DNA from: Klebsiella pneumoniae
GTDB taxonomy: Bacteria > Pseudomonadota > Gammaproteobacteria > Enterobacterales > Enterobacteriaceae
Length of the DNA stretch: 64,000 nt
Direction: 5' to 3'
Assembly: GCF_000742135.1 (NCBI RefSeq)
Contig: NZ_KN046818.1
Span: 1,426,841-1,490,840, forward strand
A program made the position numbers and the translations under genes. Within the stretch, counting starts at the first letter, position 1; each line of letters begins with the position of its first letter. The notes below the pieces were generated by a model, which did no database searches, had not been told where the DNA came from, and was given only the letters and a program-made list of their open reading frames with translations. Below are positions 58,198 through 64,000 of the stretch, in pieces.

Positions 58198-59883
58198 TTA
58201 TTGTAGCCCTGGCCAGATGATCACGATGAGCGTCCCGGCAAGGGTAAGCAGCACGTTGGCGATGGCGTAGGTGCCTGCGTAGCCGAGCGCTGGAATATTG
58301 CTGCGCGCGGTATCGCTGATGATCTCCATCGCCGGGGCGCAGGTGCGGGCCCCCATCATGGCGCCGAACAGCATCGCCCGGTTCATGCGCAGCACGTAGG
58401 CGCCGAACAGGAAGCAGATCACCACCGGCACCAGGCTGACGATAAGCCCTGCCGCCAGCATCTGGCCGCCGACGGCGCCCAGCCCGTTATTGATCCCGGC
58501 CCCGGCGCTGAGACCGACCCCGGCCATAAACACCATCAGACCAAACTCTTTCACCATGTTCAGCGCCCCCTGCGGGATATAGCCGAAGGTTGGGTGGTTG
58601 GCGCGGAGGAAGCCAAGCATGATGCCGGCGAACAGCAGGCCGGCGGCGTTGCCGATGCCGAAGCTGAAGGAGCTGAACTGGAAGGTGATCATGCCGATCA
58701 TCAGGCCAACGATAAAGAAGGCGCAGAAGGCCAGCAGATCGGTCACCTGGCTGTGAATGGAGATAAAGCCGATGCGGTCGGCCACGGTTTTTACGCGGCG
58801 GGCGTCGCCGCTGACCTGCAGCACGTCGCCTTTGTTCAGTACGACGTTATCGTCGATAGGCATCTCGATCTGGCTGCGAATAACCCGGTTTAAGAAGCAG
58901 CCGTGGTCGGTAAGCTTGAGCTGCGCCAGGCGGCGGCCGACGGCGTTGTGGTTTTTGACCACAATCTCTTCAGTGACGATGCGCATGTCGAGCAGATCGC
59001 GGTCGAACACCTCTTTACCGTTGCGGAAGCTCGGGTCGAGGCGGGCGTGGGCGTCCGGGTAACCCACCAGCGCAATATCGTCACCCATCTGCAGCACCGC
59101 GTCGCCGTCCGGGTTGGCCAGAATGCCGTTGCGACGAATGCGTTCAATATAGCAGCCGGTCTGGCGGTAAATACCCAGTTCGCGCAGATTTTTGCCATCC
59201 GCCCAGGCCACCAGCTCCGGGCCGACGCGGTAGGCGCGGATCACCGGCAGGTAGACTTTACGTTTGGAATCGGTATCGAGGCCGCGCTCGCGGGCGATTT
59301 GCTGGGCGCTGGTCTGCAGATCCTGATGCTGCAGCTTGGGCATATAGCGGGCGCCGACGATCAGGCTCACCAGACCAACCAGATAGGTCAGGGCATAGCC
59401 GAGGCTCAGATGGTCAAGCGACTGCGCCAGCTGATCGCTGGGCAGGCCGAAATGGCGCAGGGTGTCGCCCGCGCCCACCAGCACCGGGGTGGAGGTCATG
59501 GCGCCTGCCAGCATACCGGCGGTGAGCCCGATATCCCAGCCGAACACTTTACCCAGCATCATGGCGATCAGCATCGCGCTGCCGACCATCACCAGCGCCA
59601 GCATCAGGTAGTTTTTCCCGTCGCGGAAAAAAATAGAAAAAAAGTTGGGCCCGGCTTCTACGCCAACGCAAAATATAAACAGCATAAAGCCGAGATTAAG
59701 GGCATCGGTGTTAATCGCGAAATGCTGCTGGCCTAATAATAGAGAAACGACTAAAACGCCAATGGAATTACCAAGCTGTACTGAGCCGAGACGCAGTTTT
59801 CCCAGGCATAGTCCTAATGCAAGTACAACGAATAATAACAGGATGTAATTCCCGTTTAACAAATCTGCGACGTTTATATTCAC
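58198..59883 (-). CDS. ybjL: YbjL, putative transporter (AspT/YidE family)
   Basis: Inner-membrane protein of the aspartate:alanine exchanger superfamily; 561 residues. It has two blocks of membrane spans (about 8-185 and 375-560) around a cytoplasmic part with two RCK_C (TrkA-C) domains (about 200-370), the family's layout. The GTG at 59883 ([12 protein letters not shown]) gives the E. coli length; a TTG three codons earlier is the alternative. Substrate unknown. The E. coli protein has been reported to affect glutamate/aspartate transport in engineered settings, which I cannot verify here. Confidence 0.92.
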   Translation of the reverse strand: MNINVADLLNGNYILLLFVVLALGLCLGKLRLGSVQLGNSIGVLVVSLLLGQQHFAINTDALNLGFMLFIFCVGVEAGPNFFSIFFRDGKNYLMLALVMVGSAMLIAMMLGKVFGWDIGLTAGMLAGAMTSTPVLVGAGDTLRHFGLPSDQLAQSLDHLSLGYALTYLVGLVSLIVGARYMPKLQHQDLQTSAQQIARERGLDTDSKRKVYLPVIRAYRVGPELVAWADGKNLRELGIYRQTGCYIERIRRNGILANPDGDAVLQMGDDIALVGYPDAHARLDPSFRNGKEVFDRDLLDMRIVTEEIVVKNHNAVGRRLAQLKLTDHGCFLNRVIRSQIEMPIDDNVVLNKGDVLQVSGDARRVKTVADRIGFISIHSQVTDLLAFCAFFIVGLMIGMITFQFSSFSFGIGNAAGLLFAGIMLGFLRANHPTFGYIPQGALNMVKEFGLMVFMAGVGLSAGAGINNGLGAVGGQMLAAGLIVSLVPVVICFLFGAYVLRMNRAMLFGAMMGARTCAPAMEIISDTARSNIPALGYAGTYAIANVLLTLAGTLIVIIWPGLQ

Positions 59884-60149
59884 GAAAGCCAACTTCTCAT
59901 TTACTAGTAAGTTGTTGAAGGAAATGGTTATTTGGTCTAAGGTTGCTCAGGCGTTCGCGTTGTCGCGAACCTATTCTGGCACCCTGTTATAACCAGCAAA
60001 AATATACCGCTAGTTTAATCCTTCCTGGATGCGGCGGCTAGTGACAATCGTTTTTAGGCTGGTAGGGGAGTTATTGGCATGGATTGCCGAAATGCTTTAT
60101 CTGACTGGGCGACGTGGACGTGAGTTAGAGGCAACATCAGGAGGATACG

Positions 60150-60533
60150 GTGAAATCTGAGCGTAGTTGGGCCGGCATTATCTGTGGCTTCGTTCTGTTC
60201 ATTGTGGTGTGCTTATCGTTGTTGTTACATATGAAAGGGGCATTTCGCGCCAGCGGCAACCCGGAGCTGGGCCTGCTCTTCTTTTTGCTGCCAGGGGCGG
60301 CGGCGAGCTGTCTCTCTCCCGGACGGCGGGTGCTGCGTCCTTTGCTCGGCGCGATACTGGCGGCGCCGGTCTGCATGGTGACGATGCGGCTGTTCTTCGT
60401 GACCCACCGGACGTTCTGGCAGGAGATGGCGTGGGTGTTGAGCGCCGTGTTCTGGTGCGCGCTTGGGGCATTGTGCTTTTTGTTTATCTGCGCCTGGCTT
60501 GATACCTGGCGCAGTCATTCATCGAGCAAATAA
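60150..60533 (+). CDS. ybjM: YbjM, inner-membrane protein of unknown function
   Basis: Small inner-membrane protein of 127 residues with about four hydrophobic spans (15-33, 43-60, 70-87, 97-120). It resembles E. coli YbjM through GLLFFLLPGAAAS and WVLSAVFWCALGALCFLFI. The GTG start follows AGGAGGATAC, a strong ribosome site, and replaces ATG. Function is unknown. It converges with grxA six bases away. Confidence 0.9.
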   Translation: MKSERSWAGIICGFVLFIVVCLSLLLHMKGAFRASGNPELGLLFFLLPGAAASCLSPGRRVLRPLLGAILAAPVCMVTMRLFFVTHRTFWQEMAWVLSAVFWCALGALCFLFICAWLDTWRSHSSSK

Positions 60534-60539
60534 ATTGAC

Positions 60540-60803
60540 TCAGGCAAACAGGCCGAGATTCTCTTTTGCCCAGGCTTCAAAATCGGTGCAGCCGCCGATG
60601 TGTTTCTGGTCGACGAAAATCTGCGGCACGGTTTCAACCGGTTTGCCAACGGTTTTTTCCAGGTCAGCTTTGCTGATGCCTTCGGCATGAATATCCACGT
60701 AGCGGTAGTTGAAATCATCACGCTCGTTGGTCAGTTTTTCTGCCAGTTCTTTAGCGCGAACGCAGTAAGGGCAGCCTGGACGACCAAAAATAACGGTAAA
60801 CAT
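60540..60803 (-). CDS. grxA: Glutaredoxin 1
   Basis: Glutathione-dependent disulfide reductase that serves ribonucleotide reductase and resets OxyR. The 87-residue protein has the redox motif GCPYC (C11, C14), TVPQIFVDQKHIGG (cis-Pro and GSH-binding segment) and CTDFEAWAK. ATG follows AGGAGAGAAGC. In E. coli grxA is an OxyR target. Confidence 0.97.
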   Translation of the reverse strand: MFTVIFGRPGCPYCVRAKELAEKLTNERDDFNYRYVDIHAEGISKADLEKTVGKPVETVPQIFVDQKHIGGCTDFEAWAKENLGLFA

Positions 60804-61005
60804 TGCTTCTCTCCTTAAACCTCAGCCGGATGGCGAATGGCGCTTATGATGCCTGGAACGGGCGGGGAGGGAAAGAAGGTTCTGCCTTTTACTTCGATGG
60901 TTTACGGCTATGTTTGATAAATGTCGGACTGTCAAAACCCGTATACTGGCCCGACGGCGCGGTGGAATTGGCTGGCGCGCCGCGTTTATCAACCGGAGAG
61001 GCGTG

Positions 61006-61293
61006 ATGCGAAAATTTGCCCCATTGCCGAAAAGCATACTGCTGGTTGAGCTCCTCGGGATGGGGCTGTTAACCCTCGCCTGGCTCTCCCTTAACCAGTA
61101 TGTCCAGCTGCCTGCGCCCATTGCCAGCCCGACCGCGGCGCTGGTGATGCTCTTTGCCGGGATCGTGCTGATGATCCCCGCCGCCCTCGTCGTGATGTGG
61201 CGGATGGCGCAGATCGTGGCCCCGCAGTTAACGCACTCTCCAAAGCCTGAATCCTTGTCTGACAGAGAAAAACGTAATGACGCCGACCATTGA
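61006..61293 (+). CDS. ybjC: YbjC, small inner-membrane protein
   Basis: Ninety-five residues, same length as E. coli YbjC, with two hydrophobic spans (about 8-28 and 44-64) and a charged tail (SLSDREKRNDADH). Function unknown. ATG at 61006 follows CGGAGAGGCGTG; a longer frame to 60910 overlaps the promoter region. Its 3' end overlaps nfsA by 17 bases, so the two are translationally coupled; in E. coli ybjC-nfsA-rimK-ybjN is a SoxS-responsive operon. Confidence 0.88.
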   Translation: MRKFAPLPKSILLVELLGMGLLTLAWLSLNQYVQLPAPIASPTAALVMLFAGIVLMIPAALVVMWRMAQIVAPQLTHSPKPESLSDREKRNDADH

Positions 61294-61999
61294 GCTGCTG
61301 CGCAGCCACCGTTCCATCCGCCACTTCACCGATGCCCCCGTGAGCGACGAACAGCGCGCAGAGATTATCGCCAGCGCGCAAGCGGCATCTACCTCTAGTT
61401 TTTTACAGTGCACCTCCATCATCCGTATTACTGACCCGGCCCTGCGTGAACGTTTGGTCCCGCTGACCGGCGGCCAGCAGCACGTCGCCCAGGCGGCGGA
61501 GTTTTGGGTCTTCTGCGCCGACTTTAATCGCCACCTGCAGATCTGCCCGCAGGCGCAGCTGGGGCTGGCGGAACAGCTGCTGATCGGCGTTGTCGATACG
61601 GCGCTGCTGGCGCAAAACGCGTTGACCGCCGCCGAGTCCCTCGGACTAGGGGGCGTCTATATCGGCGGGTTGCGCAACAGCATTGAGGCCGTCACAGAGC
61701 TGCTGGAGCTGCCGCAGCACGTCCTGCCGCTGTTCGGTCTTTGCCTTGGCTGGCCGGCGGATAACCCGGATATCAAGCCGCGGATGCCGGCGGCCATGCT
61801 GGTGCATGAGAACCGCTATCAGCCGCTGGATAACGCGCTGCTGGCGGAGTATGACGAACAGCTGGCGCACTATTATCTGTCGCGCGGCAGCAACGCCCGC
61901 CGCGATACCTGGAGCGACCATATCCGGCGCACTATCGTGAAAGAGAGTCGTCCGTTTATTCTTGACTATCTGCATAAGCAGGGGTGGGCAACGCGCTGA
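61277..61999 (+). CDS. nfsA: Oxygen-insensitive NADPH nitroreductase NfsA
   Basis: FMN-dependent NADPH nitroreductase; the E. coli enzyme reduces nitrofurans, quinones and chromate, and loss of function gives nitrofuran resistance. The 240-residue protein is full length. Conserved features are RSHRSIRHFTDAPV at the start (FMN phosphate), QAASTSSFLQCTSI, the ESLGLGGVYIGGLRN segment and the LCLGWPAD region. The frame is intact, so the gene is presumably functional. Confidence 0.97.
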   Translation: MTPTIELLRSHRSIRHFTDAPVSDEQRAEIIASAQAASTSSFLQCTSIIRITDPALRERLVPLTGGQQHVAQAAEFWVFCADFNRHLQICPQAQLGLAEQLLIGVVDTALLAQNALTAAESLGLGGVYIGGLRNSIEAVTELLELPQHVLPLFGLCLGWPADNPDIKPRMPAAMLVHENRYQPLDNALLAEYDEQLAHYYLSRGSNARRDTWSDHIRRTIVKESRPFILDYLHKQGWATR

Positions 62000-62079
62000 T
62001 TACGTGTACACTGCTGCTCCGGCCAGGTGATATCCGCCGCCGGCCGCAGGAAAGGTGAAAATGTGTTCGATAGCTGAGG

Positions 62080-62099
62080 CCCGCCAGAGCGGGTCTTTT
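62080..62099 (+). terminator. Weak hairpin between nfsA and rimK
   Basis: GCCCGC-CAGA-GCGGGT followed by CTTTTC. It could act as a partial terminator within the operon. Confidence 0.4.
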
Positions 62100-62113
62100 C
62101 GCAGAGGTGCAGG

Positions 62114-63016
62114 ATGAAAATTGCCATATTATCCCGGGATGGAACGCTTTATTCATGTCGGCGCCTGCGCGAAGCAGCGCAACAGCGCGGTCATCAGATC
62201 GAGATCCTCGATCCGCTTTCCTGTTATATGAACGTCAGCCCGGTGGCCTCGTCGATCCACTACAAAGGGCGTCAGCTGCCGCACTTTGATGCGGTGATCC
62301 CGCGCATTGGCTCGGCGATCACCTACTATGGCACCGCGGCCCTGCGCCAGTTTGAGCTCCTGGGAAGCTATCCGCTGAACGAATCGGTCGCTATTACCCG
62401 CGCTCGCGATAAGCTGCGCTCGCTGCAGCTGCTGGCGCGCCAGGGCATCGATCTGCCATTGACCGGCATCGCTCACTCTCCGGATGACACCAGCGATCTG
62501 ATCGCCATGGTGGGCGGCGCGCCGCTGGTGGTGAAGCTGGTGGAAGGCACCCAGGGGATCGGCGTGGTGCTGGCGGAGACCCGCCAGGCGGCGGAGAGCG
62601 TGATCGACGCCTTTCGCGGACTGAACGCTCATATTCTGGTGCAGGAATACATTGCCGAAGCGAAAGGGTGCGATATCCGCTGCCTGGTGGTCGGCAATGA
62701 GGTGGTGGCGGCGATCGAGCGGCGGGCGAAAGAGGGGGATTTCCGCTCTAACCTGCACCGCGGCGGCATGGCCACGGTGGCGCAGATTAGCGACGAGGAG
62801 CGGGCCATTGCCATCAAGGCAACGCAAACTCTCGGGCTGGACGCCGCCGGTGTCGATATTTTACGCGCCGCCCGCGGGCCGCTGGTGATGGAGGTGAATG
62901 CCTCGCCGGGGCTGGAAGGGGTGGAAACCACCACCGGCGTGGATGTCGCCGGCAAGATGATCGCCTGGATCGAGCGCCAGGCGACGCCGGAATTCTGTTT
63001 GAAAATAGGCGGCTAA
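62114..63016 (+). CDS. rimK: Ribosomal protein S6 glutamate ligase RimK
   Basis: ATP-grasp ligase that adds glutamates to the C-terminus of ribosomal protein S6, also able to make poly-alpha-glutamate. The 300-residue protein has the RimK N-terminal domain to about residue 95, then the ATP-grasp fold: [35 protein letters not shown] and the metal-binding end [17 protein letters not shown] follows GAGGTGCAGG. Co-directional with nfsA and ybjN. Confidence 0.97.
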   Translation: MKIAILSRDGTLYSCRRLREAAQQRGHQIEILDPLSCYMNVSPVASSIHYKGRQLPHFDAVIPRIGSAITYYGTAALRQFELLGSYPLNESVAITRARDKLRSLQLLARQGIDLPLTGIAHSPDDTSDLIAMVGGAPLVVKLVEGTQGIGVVLAETRQAAESVIDAFRGLNAHILVQEYIAEAKGCDIRCLVVGNEVVAAIERRAKEGDFRSNLHRGGMATVAQISDEERAIAIKATQTLGLDAAGVDILRAARGPLVMEVNASPGLEGVETTTGVDVAGKMIAWIERQATPEFCLKIGG

Positions 63017-63104
63017 CCGCCGGATGCAAGACGGCCATGGTATGCGGCGCTTTTTTTGCGTAAGCTATGGCGTCGTTTTTCCACTGTAAGAGGTCACAGG
63101 CACT

Positions 63105-63584
63105 ATGGATTCACTGGTCGTTCCAGGTCTGGATACGCTACGTCGCTGGCTGGACGAGATCGGCATCAGCTTTTTTGAGTGCGATTCCTGTCAGGCATTG
63201 CACCTGCCGCATATGCAGAATTTCGACGGTATTTTTGATGCCAAAATTGACCTGGTGGACAACGTGGTGCTCTTTTCCGCCCTGGCGGAGGTGAAGCCGT
63301 CTGCCCTGCTGGCGCTGTCGGCGGATCTCTCGGCCATCAACGCCAGCTCGTTAACCGTGAAGGCGTTTATCGACATTCAGGACGATAATTTGCCCAAGCT
63401 AGTGGTTTGCCAGTCGCTGTCTATCGGCCCAGGGGTGACCATGGAGCAGTTCGCCTGGTTCTTCCGCCAAAGCGAAGAGCAGATCTCGATGGTAATCCTC
63501 GAAGCCGGCGCAAATCAGCTGCTGTACAAAGGCGAAGAAGAAGAGCCTGCGGCGGAAAACGTGCAATACCATTTTCTTCACTAA
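63105..63584 (+). CDS. ybjN: YbjN, type III secretion chaperone-like stress regulator
   Basis: YbjN resembles the fold of type III secretion chaperones and, in E. coli, its dosage affects motility, biofilm and acid stress; mechanism unclear. The 159-residue protein keeps SLVVPGLDTLRRWLDE, FFECDSCQALHLPHMQNFDG and DNLPKLVVCQSLS. ATG follows TAAGAGGTCACAGGCACT. A stem CGCAGCC/GGCTGCG follows at 63601-63625. Confidence 0.92.
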   Translation: MDSLVVPGLDTLRRWLDEIGISFFECDSCQALHLPHMQNFDGIFDAKIDLVDNVVLFSALAEVKPSALLALSADLSAINASSLTVKAFIDIQDDNLPKLVVCQSLSIGPGVTMEQFAWFFRQSEEQISMVILEAGANQLLYKGEEEEPAAENVQYHFLH

Positions 63585-63932
63585 ACCTGCCTAAAATTAG
63601 CGCAGCCACTACCGCAGCGGCTGCGTATTACCCGCTTTTATTCTGCATTTAACCTTTCTTTAAAGCATTATTCACCGCCATTCAGGCCGTTTTGGCTTAT
63701 CACGTAGACCGTTATTGCATAAAAATTTGATAAAAGGCGTTTTTTTACCTGGGCTATAGCCTCTTATTCTGGCTACAGTTATTCTGGCGATGCTTCCAGT
63801 TGCGAGCAACCACTCCGGGAGAGATCCGCTCTCCTTTTCTCAGGCAATGAAAAAATATGCATGATTTTTGCATGCGTAGAAATGCGTATATTTGAGCCCG
63901 TAAGTTAACGGGCGTTGAGAAGGAAAAGAGAT
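63585..63932. promoter_or_regulatory. potF upstream region
   Basis: About 350 AT-rich bases. A short hairpin GGAGAG-ATCCG-CTCTCC with TTTT (63818-63840) lies midway. A sigma-54-like sequence ATGCAT-GATTT-TTGCA (63857-63872) has a good -12 half but only part of the -24 TGGCAC. potFGHI is nitrogen-regulated in E. coli, so this may be the promoter, but the -24 mismatch leaves doubt. Confidence 0.45.
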
Positions 63933-64000
63933 ATGACCGCCTTTGGTAAAAAATGGTTAACAGGTCTGGTTACGGGTGCGCTGATGGCCGTCTCTGCCGG
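63933..64000 (+). CDS. potF: Periplasmic putrescine-binding protein PotF (3'-partial)
   Basis: Only the first 22 codons are in the window: MTAFGKKWLTGLVTGALMAV plus SA, a signal peptide very like that of E. coli PotF, the putrescine-binding protein of PotFGHI. ATG follows GAAGGAAAAGAGAT. The position after ybjN agrees with E. coli. Confidence 0.88.
   Translation, partial: MTAFGKKWLTGLVTGALMAVSA

Noticed and set aside
61006-61293. Suspicion that the 17-base overlap of ybjC and nfsA is a sequencing frameshift
   Set aside because: Both proteins are full length compared with their E. coli counterparts as I remember them, so the overlap is natural translational coupling.

Overview
The window looks like a chromosomal segment of an enteric bacterium, most probably Klebsiella (K. 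pneumoniae complex). The backbone runs dinG - ybiB - ybiJ/ybiI - rlmF - ybiO - glnHPQ - dps - rhtA - ompX - opgE - mntS/mntR - ybiR - ldtB - ybiT - ybiU/V/W/Y - moeBA - iaaA - gsiABCD - rimO - bssR - yliI - gstB - dacC - deoR - ybjG - mdfA - ybjI/J/K/L/M - grxA - ybjC - nfsA - rimK - ybjN - potF. This is the Escherichia coli K-12 order as I remember it, with protein sequences close to but distinct from E. coli, high G+C coding DNA and several Klebsiella-type insertions and deletions. I see no rRNA or tRNA gene, CRISPR array, prophage or intact insertion sequence. Both ends cut genes: dinG at the left and potF at the right.

Layout. 1-4.9 kb: DNA repair helicase dinG, ybiB, two small secreted BhsA/McbA-type stress proteins around a zinc-finger protein, and a flavin reductase-like protein. 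5-11.4 kb: rlmF, the large mechanosensitive channel ybiO, the glutamine transporter glnHPQ with a sigma-54/NtrC control region, and dps. 11.6-17.3 kb: envelope and metal genes (rhtA, ompX, opgE, and the Mn control pair mntS and mntR) and ybiR. 17.3-19.6 kb: an inserted 6-phospho-beta-glucosidase with its own GntR-type regulator and a striking nested palindrome. 19.6-28.6 kb: ldtB, an inserted tyrosine-phosphatase-like gene, ybiT, then an inserted sugar locus (GH31 alpha-glucosidase, MFS permease, divergent LacI regulator). 28.5-34.4 kb: ybiU, ybiV and the glycyl-radical enzyme pair ybiY-ybiW; all three units carry the same 16-bp dyad upstream, and ybiYW also has an FNR-like site. 34.4-43 kb: moeBA, then iaaA-gsiABCD, followed by a 100-bp tandem repeat where E. 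coli has yliE and yliF. 43.3-48.8 kb: rimO, an orphan LacY-family symporter, bssR, yliI, gstB. 48.8-51 kb: a 2.3-kb gene-poor, AT-richer island holding two tandem, related, terminator-ended RNA elements and gene debris. 51-64 kb: dacC, deoR, ybjG, mdfA, the ybjI-ybjM group with the sigma-E sRNA rybB, and the grxA-nfsA-rimK-ybjN block up to potF.

Working together: nutrient uptake systems (glutamine, glutathione, putrescine, beta- and alpha-glucosides, other oligosaccharides) alternate with envelope maintenance (LdtB, DacC, OpgE, OmpX, YbjG, RybB) and stress functions (Dps, GrxA, NfsA, MntR/MntS). The most interesting unexplained signals are the paired RNA elements at 49.3-50.1 kb and the shared operator that would tie ybiU, ybiV and ybiYW into one regulon.
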